A stretch of 64,000 bases of DNA, taken from contig NZ_QOVF01000002.1 in the NCBI RefSeq assembly GCF_008365385.1, forward strand, positions 310,001 through 374,000, in the 5' to 3' direction. The notes under the pieces are model-generated. The model ran no database searches. It worked only from the letters and a program-made list of their open reading frames with translations, and was not told the origin of the DNA. A program made the position numbers and the translations under genes. This DNA is from Halopseudomonas laoshanensis. GTDB lineage: Bacteria; Pseudomonadota; Gammaproteobacteria; Pseudomonadales; Pseudomonadaceae. This document shows, one piece after another, positions 49,063-59,996 of the stretch (positions within the stretch are counted from its first letter, which is position 1; each line of letters begins with the position of its first letter).

Positions 49063-50721
49063 TTGAACCCGACCCCTCCCCCCTCCGAAAACCTGTTCCT
49101 GCGCAGTTATGGCGCCTGGCGCCAGCACAGCGTCAAGCTCACGGGCAAACTGCTGATGCTCTCCATACTACCGTTGGCGCTATTGGTGTTATGGATGGGG
49201 ATACTCGCTTTTGGCGAGTTGAAACAAAGCACCGCCCGGCAGGCGGACGCGATCGGTGAAGCGCTGGCGAGTCAAATCGCCGCTGCGATAGCTGAACCGT
49301 TGGCAGCGGGTGATCAATTGAGCCTGAATATCATGCTGGCACAGTGGCAACAGAATCCGCTGGTGGCGCATACCCGGGTGTTCACCACGGAAAACCGCAT
49401 GATTGCCGAAGCCGGCGATCGCGTCAGCGCCACGCGTATGGCGCCTGGGCAAGGTCAGTTCAACGCTGCGGTGCGTATTCAGGACACATTGGCCGGTCAG
49501 GTGCAGCTTAGCCTGGCGTCCGAACCTTTTATGGCACCGGTAAACGGCGTGTTGCGGCAACTGGCGTGGGCCGCCTTGCTGCTGGCACTCGGCGTGGGCT
49601 TTATCGCCTGGCGCATGGCGGGAAATATGCGCCGGGTGCTGCAACAGCTTGGTGAATGGCAGGCTGATTCACCAGCCCCAGGCCAGCACAGACGCGACGA
49701 GCTGGGTGATCTGGCGAGACAATTGGGAAGACGCTACGAAGACCCCGCGCTGCAGGACGTAACCGCAGCCGAGTCGGACGGTATTGAGGCCGGTAGCAGC
49801 GATGCTGACGCATTGAGCGTGCCTGAGCCGCAGCTGGAGAACCCAACGCCCTTTGTGCAAACAACTGCGAGCGAGCCTGATCTGAATTTGGACACGTCCG
49901 AATCAATCAATCCTGCGGAGGCGCGCCTGCCTGAAGAACTCGGCGCGCACCTGCTGACGCCAGACCCCACGGACCACTCCAGCCCTGCAGTCGCGGAGGA
50001 AGAGGGTCAGTCAGATACTGACAGCAAAGACGAGCAAGGCCAGGACCAGCTTGCTGCCACGCCGACCACGGCAACGCAAAAAGCGGTCGATGCCGCGCAC
50101 GCGGACGCAGCTCTCACCGAAGAGGTAGCATTAACACCTCCAGCCCCGCTGGAAACCACGGTACTGGCCATTCGTCTGGGTAATCAGGAGGCTCTGCGAC
50201 GATTGCCCCGGCCTCGCCTGATGGCTCTGCTGGGCCGTTACCGCGAGCAGCTGGGTCGTGCTTGCGAGCTGTATAACGGGCACCTTCAGACTCTGCACGA
50301 TGGCACCAGCCTGGTGGTGTTCAATGCGGGGGAATGCCGCCAGGATGAGCTGACCCATGCTCTGTGTTGTGGGGAGTTGTTGCGCGTACTGGGCCATGAT
50401 CTTCAGGTAGAAATCGCTGATACCGGCATCACCCTGCACTTGCACCTGGCACTCTGTCACGCGCCGAGCCTGCAGGATGTTCCTGCCGAAGACCTGGCTC
50501 ACCAGCCAGCCTGCCAGACCCTGATAGAGCAGGTGCAATACAGCCGTAACCTGCTGCTGCTGGACTCCAGCCTCGCCACCAGCGACATGTTGCGTCAGCG
50601 CGCAGTAGTCAGGCGCCTGGCCAGCCAACCAGGGATCTACTGTATCGAACGCCTACAGGACCCCTACCAGGCGATGCTTGAGCAACAGCTCAATCACTTT
50701 TACCAGCAGCGTCAGAGCTGA
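49063..50721 (+). CDS. Smp/AhpA-family membrane protein with C-terminal cyclase-like domain
   Basis: The 552-residue product has a membrane helix (~27-49), a periplasmic segment (~50-160), a second helix (~165-184), an acidic Ser/Pro/Glu-rich linker (~200-355), and a C-terminal domain (~360-530). Topology and the divergent serB neighbour match SMP/YtjB (AhpA) proteins of enterics. The C-terminal region reads [20 protein letters not shown]...[28 protein letters not shown], resembling a class III nucleotidyl cyclase; the first metal Asp (expected in VLFxDI) is absent, so catalysis is doubtful. Start TTG 49063 is the first in frame after a stop at 49048. The 3' end overlaps parC by 32 bp. Confidence 0.6.
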   Translation: MNPTPPPSENLFLRSYGAWRQHSVKLTGKLLMLSILPLALLVLWMGILAFGELKQSTARQADAIGEALASQIAAAIAEPLAAGDQLSLNIMLAQWQQNPLVAHTRVFTTENRMIAEAGDRVSATRMAPGQGQFNAAVRIQDTLAGQVQLSLASEPFMAPVNGVLRQLAWAALLLALGVGFIAWRMAGNMRRVLQQLGEWQADSPAPGQHRRDELGDLARQLGRRYEDPALQDVTAAESDGIEAGSSDADALSVPEPQLENPTPFVQTTASEPDLNLDTSESINPAEARLPEELGAHLLTPDPTDHSSPAVAEEEGQSDTDSKDEQGQDQLAATPTTATQKAVDAAHADAALTEEVALTPPAPLETTVLAIRLGNQEALRRLPRPRLMALLGRYREQLGRACELYNGHLQTLHDGTSLVVFNAGECRQDELTHALCCGELLRVLGHDLQVEIADTGITLHLHLALCHAPSLQDVPAEDLAHQPACQTLIEQVQYSRNLLLLDSSLATSDMLRQRAVVRRLASQPGIYCIERLQDPYQAMLEQQLNHFYQQRQS

Positions 50722-52987
50722 GCGTAGCATTACGCCCGGCTTCAACACTGATCAGATCTACTTTCTGAAAGCCGCGTGGCAACTTGTTGCCACGCCGGCC
50801 ACGCTCACCACGGTAGTGCTCCAGATCAGCCGGCTTGAGCGTCAGGGTGCGCTTACCAGCAGTCAGCACCAAATTGGCATCAGCGGATAGCAACGCCAGA
50901 CCCAGCAAAAACTCCTCACGGGTTTTCACTCGTGCCGAGGGTAGCGAGAGTATTTTATTGCCCTTGCCTTTAGCCAACTGGGGCAGATCAGCCAGCGGAA
51001 ACACCAACAGCCGCCCTTCGTTTGAGATCGCCACTACCAAATCGGTTTTCTGATCGCTGACCACCAAAGGCGAAATGACTTTGCCGCCCTCAGGCAGACT
51101 TATCAACGCTTTACCGTTCTTGTTCTTGGCCAGCAAATCGCTGCCCTGGACGACGAACCCGTAGCCTGCGTCGGAAGCCAGCAAGTACATGGCCTGCTCG
51201 TCGGGCATCAGGATACTTTCGAAGCCGGCACCCGGCGGGGGACTGAGGCGACCGGTCAAAGGCTCGCCCTGGCCACGGGCCGAAGGCAAGGTATGCGCCA
51301 GCAGCGAATAGCTGCGCCCGGTCGAATCGATCACCACTACCTGCTGGTTGGAGCGACCACTGGCCTGCCCTTGAAACGCATCACCGGCCTTGTAGGCGAG
51401 CGCACGACCATCCACATCATGGCCCTTGGCGCAGCGTATCCAGCCTTTCTCCGAGAGCACCACAGTGACCGGTTCGGAGGGCAACAGCTCGGTTTCGGAC
51501 AACGCACGCGCTTCGCTGCGTTCAACCAAGGGCGAGCGGCGGTCGTCACCGTAGGTTTCTGCGTCGGCGATCAGCTCATCGCGCACCAGATTGCGCAGCA
51601 GTTTTTCGCTACCCAGCAACGCTTGCAGCTTGTCGCGCTCTTCTTCGAGCAGGTCCTGCTCGGCGCGGATTTTCATCTCTTCAATACGCGCCAGCTGACG
51701 CAGGCGCGTATCGAGAATATAGTCGGCCTGCAGCTCACTGAGACCAAAGCGCGACATCAGCTCGGCCCGTGGATGCTCCTCGGTACGGATGATGTGAATC
51801 ACTTCATCAAGGTTCAGCCAGGCAATCTGCAAACCTTCCAACAGGTGCAGGCGGGCCAGCACCTTATCCAGCCGATACTGCAGGCGCCGCCGGACAGTCG
51901 AGATCCGAAAGCCCAGCCATTCACTGATCAACCCGCGCAAATCCTTGACGGACGGACGGCCATCCGTACCGATCACGTTCATATTGACCCGGTAGCTGTG
52001 CTCCAGCTCGGTCGTAGCGAACAGGTGCTGCATCAACTCTTCCGGATCAACCCGGTTGGAACGGGGCACTATGACAATACGCGTCGGATTTTCATGGTCG
52101 GACTCGTCACGCAGATCAGCCACCATGGGCAGCTTCTTGGCCTGCATCTGCGCTGCAATCTGCTCCAGCACCTTGGAGCCGGAGACCTGGTGCGGCAGCG
52201 CGGTCACTACGATATCGCCCTCCTCACGCACCCACACTGCGCGGCTGCGCACTGAACCCTTACCAGTGGCATACAGCTTCAGTAGCTCGCTGCGCGGGGT
52301 GATGATTTCCGCTTCGGTGGGATAGTCCGGCCCCTGAATATGCTCCATCAGCTCGTCCAGCCCAGCGCCCGGATCATCCAGCAGGCGTACACAGGCGGCA
52401 GCCACTTCACGTAGGTTATGCGGTGGAATATCGGTGGCCATGCCCACGGCAATGCCCGTGGTACCGTTCAGCAGCAGGTTGGGCAAGCGCGCCGGCAACA
52501 CCATGGGTTCATCCATGGTGCCATCAAAGTTAGGTTGCCAGTCGACCGTACCCTGGCCAACTTCGGCCAGCAGCACTTCGCTGTAACGGGCCAGACGCGC
52601 TTCGGTATAACGCATGGCCGCGAAGGACTTGGGATCATCCGGCGCACCCCAGTTGCCCTGACCGTCAACCAGCGGATAGCGATAGGAAAACGGCTGCGCC
52701 ATCAACACCATGGCTTCATAACAAGCTGAATCACCGTGTGGATGATACTTGCCGAGCACGTCGCCAATGGTCCTGGCGGACTTCTTGTGCTTGGAGGTAG
52801 CGGACAGTCCCAGCTCGCTCATCGCATAGATGATGCGCCGCTGTACCGGTTTAAGCCCGTCGCCGATATGCGGCAGCGCGCGGTCCATGATCACGTACAT
52901 GGAGTAGTTGAGATAGGCCTCTTCAGTAAAGGCAGACAGCGCGCGGCGCTCCACCCCATCCATACTCAGATCCAGACTGTCGCTCAT
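50690..52987 (-). CDS. parC: DNA topoisomerase IV subunit A
   Basis: Subunit A cuts and rejoins DNA to decatenate daughter chromosomes. The 765-residue product has the winged-helix/tower region with catalytic Tyr127 ([12 protein letters not shown]), quinolone-region residues Ser87 and Glu91 ([12 protein letters not shown]), which are the sensitive-type residues, and a C-terminal beta-propeller domain with GQG-type boxes ([11 protein letters not shown]). Length is that of ParC. It starts 32 bp after the protease gene and heads downstream; its 3' end overlaps the Smp-like gene. Confidence 0.98.
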   Translation of the reverse strand: MSDSLDLSMDGVERRALSAFTEEAYLNYSMYVIMDRALPHIGDGLKPVQRRIIYAMSELGLSATSKHKKSARTIGDVLGKYHPHGDSACYEAMVLMAQPFSYRYPLVDGQGNWGAPDDPKSFAAMRYTEARLARYSEVLLAEVGQGTVDWQPNFDGTMDEPMVLPARLPNLLLNGTTGIAVGMATDIPPHNLREVAAACVRLLDDPGAGLDELMEHIQGPDYPTEAEIITPRSELLKLYATGKGSVRSRAVWVREEGDIVVTALPHQVSGSKVLEQIAAQMQAKKLPMVADLRDESDHENPTRIVIVPRSNRVDPEELMQHLFATTELEHSYRVNMNVIGTDGRPSVKDLRGLISEWLGFRISTVRRRLQYRLDKVLARLHLLEGLQIAWLNLDEVIHIIRTEEHPRAELMSRFGLSELQADYILDTRLRQLARIEEMKIRAEQDLLEEERDKLQALLGSEKLLRNLVRDELIADAETYGDDRRSPLVERSEARALSETELLPSEPVTVVLSEKGWIRCAKGHDVDGRALAYKAGDAFQGQASGRSNQQVVVIDSTGRSYSLLAHTLPSARGQGEPLTGRLSPPPGAGFESILMPDEQAMYLLASDAGYGFVVQGSDLLAKNKNGKALISLPEGGKVISPLVVSDQKTDLVVAISNEGRLLVFPLADLPQLAKGKGNKILSLPSARVKTREEFLLGLALLSADANLVLTAGKRTLTLKPADLEHYRGERGRRGNKLPRGFQKVDLISVEAGRNATLSSDAAGKSD

Positions 52988-53019
52988 ACTTATCCTCTAT
53001 TTCATGATCCGTCAGGGAT

Positions 53020-53538
53020 TCAGGGGTACTGTCGCAAGATCAACTCACCGCCCTGCTGACTGAATTCCAATTGCTGCAAGGCACTCATGCCGAGCAAAAT
53101 ATCGTTGCCGCCCATGCCCGGCACGATTCCCGCATTCACGTCCCGCAGATGTATATCACCCAAGTGAAGCTGGTCTATCGTGGTGGCAAAGCTGTCTGCG
53201 GTGCCATTCGCCGTATTCACCTGAAAGCGCCGCCCTTGCGGTAACTGCAGCCGCTGGGCCACGGATGCCGGAATCGCGACAAAGCTGGCACCGGTATCCA
53301 GCAGGAACGTCACCTCTTGGCCGTTGATCTGACCATTGAGCAGATAGTGCCCCTGCCGATTGGCCAGCAGCCTGACCTCCACTGCATCACCCGACATCAT
53401 TGATTCCGGTGACTGATTGGGGTTGCGCTTGCGCTCCTCGACGCCGGAGAACCACTGCACTGCCAGAAACAGGCCGGCCGCCCAGGCCAGGATCATCATG
53501 ACTTTGCCAATGCGCTGGGTCGGCGGCGACTCGCTCAT
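53020..53538 (-). CDS. Retropepsin-like aspartic protease (TIGR02281 type), membrane-anchored
   Basis: Single-pass membrane protein of 172 residues: one hydrophobic segment near residues 14-32 (MMILAWAAGLFLAVQWF), then a periplasmic retropepsin-like domain with the catalytic motif LLDTGASFVAIP (one Asp per monomer, so a dimer would be needed) and the LGMSALQQLEF segment typical of the family. The start is ATG 53538 with AAGAGGAA upstream; the longer frame to 53610 overlaps parE. It lies between parE and parC, a place also occupied in P. aeruginosa. Substrate unknown. Confidence 0.85.
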   Translation of the reverse strand: MSESPPTQRIGKVMMILAWAAGLFLAVQWFSGVEERKRNPNQSPESMMSGDAVEVRLLANRQGHYLLNGQINGQEVTFLLDTGASFVAIPASVAQRLQLPQGRRFQVNTANGTADSFATTIDQLHLGDIHLRDVNAGIVPGMGGNDILLGMSALQQLEFSQQGGELILRQYP

Positions 53539-53572
53539 GCGAATTCCTCTTGGGGTCGTAGCATATCTGGAA

Positions 53573-55468
53573 TCAGAGCAGCACCTCAGCCAGATCGCCC
53601 TTGCTCTCAAGCCAGGCCTTGCGGTCAGGTGCGCGCTTCTTCGCCAGCAGCATATCCATCAGGGCTTCGGTGCCCGGCATATCGTCAATCGTCAGCTGTA
53701 CCAGACGGCGGGTATCCGGTGCCATGGTAGTCTCGCGCAGCTGCAGCGGGTTCATCTCACCCAGCCCTTTAAAGCGCGTCACCTGGATCTTGCCGCGTTT
53801 GCCTTCGGCTTCGATGCGATCGAGGATGCCCTGCTTCTCGGCATCATCCAGCGCGTAGAACAACTCCTTGCCCACATCAATCCGGTACAGCGGCGGCATT
53901 GCGACAAAGACATGCCCTGCGGCTACCAGTGGTTGAAAGTGCTTCACAAACAACGCGCAAAGCAAGGTGGCAATGTGCAGGCCGTCAGAGTCAGCGTCTG
54001 CCAGAATGCAGATCTTGCCATAACGCAGTTGCAGCAGATCCGGCGAGCCTGGATCGACGCCAATGGCTACGGCGATGTCGTGCACTTCCTGCGAGCCCAG
54101 CACTTCGCCGGAGTCGACCTCCCAGGTATTCAGGATCTTGCCGCGCAGCGGCATGACCGCCTGAAATTCCTTGTCGCGCGCCTGCTTGGCGCTGCCGCCA
54201 GCCGAATCACCCTCGACCAGAAACAGCTCGGAACGGCGGCTGTCCTGCCCGGCGCAATCGGCCAACTTGCCCGGCAGCGCCGGGCCTTGAGTGATGCGCT
54301 TGCGCTCGATTTTCTTGCCGGCCTTGAGGCGCCGACCGGCATGATTGATCGCCAACTCGGCAATCTGCAAACCAATCTCGGCGTGCTGATTCAGCCACAG
54401 ACTGAAAGCATCCTTGACCACACCGGAAACAAACGCAGCGGATTCACGGGAGGAAAGCCGCTCCTTGGTCTGCCCGGAGAACTGCGCTTCGGCCATTTTC
54501 AGCGAGAGCACGTAACTGACGCGCTCCCAGACGTCCTCCGGCGCCAGCTTGACGCCGCGCGGCAACAGATTGCGGAACTCGCAGAACTCCCGGATCGCCT
54601 CAAGCAACCCGGCGCGCAGACCGTTGACGTGGGTACCACCCTGGGCAGTCGGGATCAGGTTGACGTAACTCTCCTGAATAAGATCGCCGCCTTCAGGCAG
54701 CCACAGCACGGCCCAGTCCACGGTTTCCTGCCGCGCCTTGAGGGCGCCGGTAAAGGGCTCCTCCGGCAGCTTGGGCCATTCGGCACAGGCGTCCATCAGG
54801 TAGTCGCGCAGCCCATCTTCATACAGCCAGGTATGTTGCTCTCCAGACTGGCGATCATCGAATTCTACTTTCAAGCCTGGGCACAGCACTGCCTTGGCCT
54901 TGAGCAGGTGTTTCAAGCGGCTGATGCTGAATTTCGGCGAGTCAAAATAGCTTGAATCTGGCCAGAAGGTCACCGTAGTGCCGGTATTGCGCTTGCCCAC
55001 GGTGCCAACCACTTCCAGCTCGCTGACTTTTTCCCCGTGCTCGAAGGCCATCGCATATTCCTGACCGTCACGGCGCACGCGCACATTGACGCGCAACGAC
55101 AGCGCGTTGACCACCGAAATACCCACGCCGTGCAGACCACCGGAAAACATATAGTTCTTGCTGGAAAATTTGCCGCCGGCGTGCAGCCGGGTAAAAATCA
55201 GTTCAACCCCGGACACACCCTCTTCGGCATGCATGTCGACCGGCATACCCCGGCCATCGTCGGAGACCTCCAACGCATTGTCCTGATGCAGAATGACCAA
55301 AATGCAGCGGGCGTGCCCGGCCAGCGCCTCATCGACGCTGTTGTCAATAACTTCCTGCGCCAGGTGATTGGGGCGCGTGGTATCGGTGTACATGCCCGGG
55401 CGGCGGCGCACCGGATCCAGACCACTGAGGACTTCCAGTGCATCGGCGTTATAAGTCGATTGGGACAT
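53573..55468 (-). CDS. parE: DNA topoisomerase IV subunit B
   Basis: GHKL ATPase subunit that drives strand passage with ParC. The 631-residue product has the ATPase domain (EVIDNSVDEALAGHA, DDGRGMPVDMH, GGLHGVGISVVNAL), the transducer, and the TOPRIM domain (FLVEGDSAGGSAKQARDKEFQAVMPLRGKILN; DADSDGLH). ATG 55468 begins MSQSTYNADALEVLSGL, the family start; codons further upstream are not conserved. The gap to cpdA upstream is 177 bp and holds a 13-bp tandem repeat. Confidence 0.98.
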   Translation of the reverse strand: MSQSTYNADALEVLSGLDPVRRRPGMYTDTTRPNHLAQEVIDNSVDEALAGHARCILVILHQDNALEVSDDGRGMPVDMHAEEGVSGVELIFTRLHAGGKFSSKNYMFSGGLHGVGISVVNALSLRVNVRVRRDGQEYAMAFEHGEKVSELEVVGTVGKRNTGTTVTFWPDSSYFDSPKFSISRLKHLLKAKAVLCPGLKVEFDDRQSGEQHTWLYEDGLRDYLMDACAEWPKLPEEPFTGALKARQETVDWAVLWLPEGGDLIQESYVNLIPTAQGGTHVNGLRAGLLEAIREFCEFRNLLPRGVKLAPEDVWERVSYVLSLKMAEAQFSGQTKERLSSRESAAFVSGVVKDAFSLWLNQHAEIGLQIAELAINHAGRRLKAGKKIERKRITQGPALPGKLADCAGQDSRRSELFLVEGDSAGGSAKQARDKEFQAVMPLRGKILNTWEVDSGEVLGSQEVHDIAVAIGVDPGSPDLLQLRYGKICILADADSDGLHIATLLCALFVKHFQPLVAAGHVFVAMPPLYRIDVGKELFYALDDAEKQGILDRIEAEGKRGKIQVTRFKGLGEMNPLQLRETTMAPDTRRLVQLTIDDMPGTEALMDMLLAKKRAPDRKAWLESKGDLAEVLL

Positions 55469-55568
55469 AAGCTGTCTGGTTTTCCTTGATTCCGGAGTGC
55501 AGGGGTTTGTCGGTCCTAGCTTACAGCAGCGGTCAACGTGGAGACGCTTCAATATTCGGCTGGTGGCA

Positions 55569-55594
55569 CTGACCGACTGTGCTGACCGACTGCG
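55569..55594. repeat. Two tandem 13-bp units in the parE-cpdA gap
   Basis: CTGACCGACTGTG (55569-55581) and CTGACCGACTGCG (55582-55594) are adjacent and differ at one base. The 177-bp gap between parE and cpdA holds no gene; in P. aeruginosa and E. coli a YqiA-type esterase gene lies here. Confidence 0.6.
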
Positions 55595-55645
55595 CTGAAT
55601 AGTATCTGCCTTGCCCCAGCCGTGCCAATGCCTCTGCGCAGCAGA

Positions 55646-56458
55646 TCAGTACCCGGTCGCGCCGGGGTCAGGCAGGAAGCGGCCCTCGGCGAGCCGTGAT
55701 ACCGCGGTTTCAACCTGTCCATCATCGAACAAACGCAGCCAGCGGTAGCCCGGTGCCCGCTCATCGGTAGCAAAGTTTTCACTGTGCGCGGCGAACTGGA
55801 CGCAGGTTGAGGGCGAAGCCAGCATTCGTACATGGCCAAGCTGTTGGTCAAAGTGCTGATGAATATGCCCCCAGAGCACCAACCTGATCCTTGAATCAAC
55901 CTCCAGCCTGTTGAGTAGCTCAGGGGCATTCAGCAGGCCCAGCGGATCCATCCAGCCGCAGCCAATGGGCACTGGATGATGATGCAGACACACCATCACA
56001 AACCGCTCACCCGCCCCTGCCAAAGCCCGATCAAGGACGGCCAGTTCTGCCGCGGCCAGATGGCCCGCCACCGCGCCGGGGATATTGGAATTCAACAACA
56101 CGATGCGCCAGTTGCCCAGGTCAACCCACTCGCGACTGAACCCTGAAGCTTCGCCCAACTGCTGCATCAGCTCGGCGTCGTCGTGATTGCCGGCGATCCA
56201 GTGGCATGGAGCCGGCAGGCGTTGCATGGCATGCGAAAATCGCTGGTAGGCCGCCGCACTGCCATCCTGAGCGATGTCACCCGTGGCCAGCACCAGATCC
56301 ATGCTCGGTACCTCGTCCAGCACCAGGTCAATCACTGCCTGCAAGCTGGCGTGTGTATCCAGCCCCAGCAGGTCGGCATCGGGATCGGCATAAAGATGGC
56401 TGTCTGTCAGTTGCACGACGCAGACGTGACCTGCTTGCATTGTTACCGGTGACGCCAT
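55646..56458 (-). CDS. cpdA: 3',5'-cyclic AMP phosphodiesterase CpdA
   Basis: Class III cAMP phosphodiesterase, which limits cAMP/Vfr signalling in Pseudomonas. The 270-residue product has the metallophosphoesterase signature: DSHLY near the start, ATGDIAQDGS, WIAGNHDD, CLHHHPVP, and GHIHQHF. ATG 56458 (MASPVTMQ) is the first suitable; a more upstream frame is not conserved. It lies between yqiB and parE. Confidence 0.95.
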   Translation of the reverse strand: MASPVTMQAGHVCVVQLTDSHLYADPDADLLGLDTHASLQAVIDLVLDEVPSMDLVLATGDIAQDGSAAAYQRFSHAMQRLPAPCHWIAGNHDDAELMQQLGEASGFSREWVDLGNWRIVLLNSNIPGAVAGHLAAAELAVLDRALAGAGERFVMVCLHHHPVPIGCGWMDPLGLLNAPELLNRLEVDSRIRLVLWGHIHQHFDQQLGHVRMLASPSTCVQFAAHSENFATDERAPGYRWLRLFDDGQVETAVSRLAEGRFLPDPGATGY

Positions 56459-56568
56459 CGATCGCCTGCTCCTGGTCACGTTGTTCAAGATCCATAATGG
56501 CAACTGGATTGCAGAGAATCCAGCGACTGCATCACAGCTGGCGCACGCCAATATCGTGCACGGCTATT

Positions 56569-57024
56569 TCAGCGCTGGATAATAACAGGATGAGCACTCT
56601 GACCATACCGCTGACAATAGCCCAACCACTCGCCAAGAAACTGATTGAGCTGAAATTTCTCGTCCGGCTGGAGCATCTGCTCGTTGGGGTAGGGATACAC
56701 GCCGCGAAACCGCCGACGATTGTAAGCGGCGACCACTTCAGCCATACCGGCGTCGTGGTACAGGCGCACTTCCATGCTCGGAGGGGACATCCACTCATGT
56801 TCACGCTGATGAATCAGCTGCAGGGTCGAGGTGTAGCGGCAACGCTCCAACACCCTCATTTGCAAGACCTGCTGCTGGCCATCCTGGGCCTCGACATGCA
56901 AACGATGCTCACTGTGATCGTGCATACCCGGCATCAACTTCAATAAACGCCAATAATTGGTTTCACAGACGGCTTGCAGACCGACCAGGTCAACCCGATA
57001 GCGCGGCTTGCGTTGGGCGATCAT
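56569..57024 (-). CDS. yqiB: DUF1249 (YqiB-like) protein
   Basis: A 151-residue cytoplasmic protein of the DUF1249 family, with an N-terminal stretch CETNYWRLLKLMPGM, a central YTSTLQLIHQREHEW segment and a MEVRLYHDAGMAEVVAAYNRRRFRG motif, all typical. The start overlaps the nudF stop by ATGA. The order nudF-yqiB-cpdA is the same as in E. coli, where the operon continues to parE. Function unknown. Confidence 0.9.
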   Translation of the reverse strand: MIAQRKPRYRVDLVGLQAVCETNYWRLLKLMPGMHDHSEHRLHVEAQDGQQQVLQMRVLERCRYTSTLQLIHQREHEWMSPPSMEVRLYHDAGMAEVVAAYNRRRFRGVYPYPNEQMLQPDEKFQLNQFLGEWLGYCQRYGQSAHPVIIQR

Positions 57025-57638
57025 GGCTGGGCACCGGCCTGAGCCTGCAAGCGCTCAGCGTTCATCGTCAGCCACTGCAGCGCAATAATGCTCGCCGCAT
57101 TATCGATCAGACCCTGCTGCATGGCGTCGATCGCATCATGCCGCGACCAGCAGCTGACGCGAATATCCTCGCCTTCCTCCAACAGCCCATGGATACCACC
57201 GGCCCCTCGGCTATCGACCAGCGCACAATACAGATGCACCTGTTCATCACTGCCGCCAGGGGAAGGGAAGTAGCGTGTAATGGGTAACAGCTCCCGCAGC
57301 GTCAAACCCGCTTCTTCCTGCGCTTCTCGATGAGCCACCTCCTCAGGCGACTCATCCTTGTCAATCAGCCCGGCTACTAATTCCAGCAACCAGGGCCGGT
57401 CACTTTTCTCCAGCGCGCCAATGCGTATCTGTTCAATCAACACGACCTGGTCTTCCCACGGATCATAAGGCAGAACGCAGACCGCATCCGCGCGGACAAA
57501 TAACTCGCGCCGCAGCTCTGGCCCCCAACCGCCGTTGAACAACCGATGACGCAACGTCAGCACATCCAGCCGGTAAAAGCCCTTGAATCCAGGCTCCCGG
57601 CGGATGATTTCAACGTCGTTACGGGAAAAAATGCTCAA
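57021..57638 (-). CDS. nudF: ADP-ribose pyrophosphatase NudF
   Basis: Nudix hydrolase that cleaves ADP-ribose to AMP and ribose 5-phosphate. The 205-residue product has the Nudix box GLIDKDESPEEVAHREAQEEAGL written across positions 101-123, with the pattern G-x5-E-x7-REuxEExGu (residues named individually; all key Glu residues present), and the family's N-terminal beta-rich domain. The start is TTG at 57638 with AGCAGGA upstream; no ATG fits. It overlaps yqiB and lies 90 bp from thiC. Confidence 0.93.
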   Translation of the reverse strand: MSIFSRNDVEIIRREPGFKGFYRLDVLTLRHRLFNGGWGPELRRELFVRADAVCVLPYDPWEDQVVLIEQIRIGALEKSDRPWLLELVAGLIDKDESPEEVAHREAQEEAGLTLRELLPITRYFPSPGGSDEQVHLYCALVDSRGAGGIHGLLEEGEDIRVSCWSRHDAIDAMQQGLIDNAASIIALQWLTMNAERLQAQAGAQP

Positions 57639-57728
57639 ATCCTGCTGCCCTCACAGATGTCCGAGTTTGCTTACTGGAACTGAATACAGCTATTAAACTC
57701 GCACACCTGCCAGGGCTACGGCAAGACT

Positions 57729-59785
<2,057 letters not shown>

Positions 59786-59996
59786 ATGAGCAGTCAGCTT
59801 AATGCTCCACAAGCCGCGTCGCAAGTATGTTCCAGACATCTCGCTACCGCGTTGCAACCAGGCCCCAAGGTTCCGGCAACGCGGCGACAGCCAGATGAAA
59901 CACTTTGTTCCCGTGCTGACCCCAAGCATTGCTTGACCGCCAGCTTGCTTGTCCTTAGCCTTGGCTGATTATTCCATTCATGCGAAGGATTACTGC
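59786..59996. other. Intergenic region between the thiC leader and tolC
   Basis: About 210 bp must hold the divergent thiC and tolC promoters. A possible tolC -35 (TTGACC at 59933-59938) has only a poor -10 (TAGCCT) 17 bp on, and no convincing element was found for thiC. No ORF or repeat of note. Confidence 0.5.

Noticed and set aside
53417-54955. Plus-strand ORF of 512 codons antisense to parE and the protease
   Set aside because: Shadow frame of conserved parE; no motif or family resemblance.
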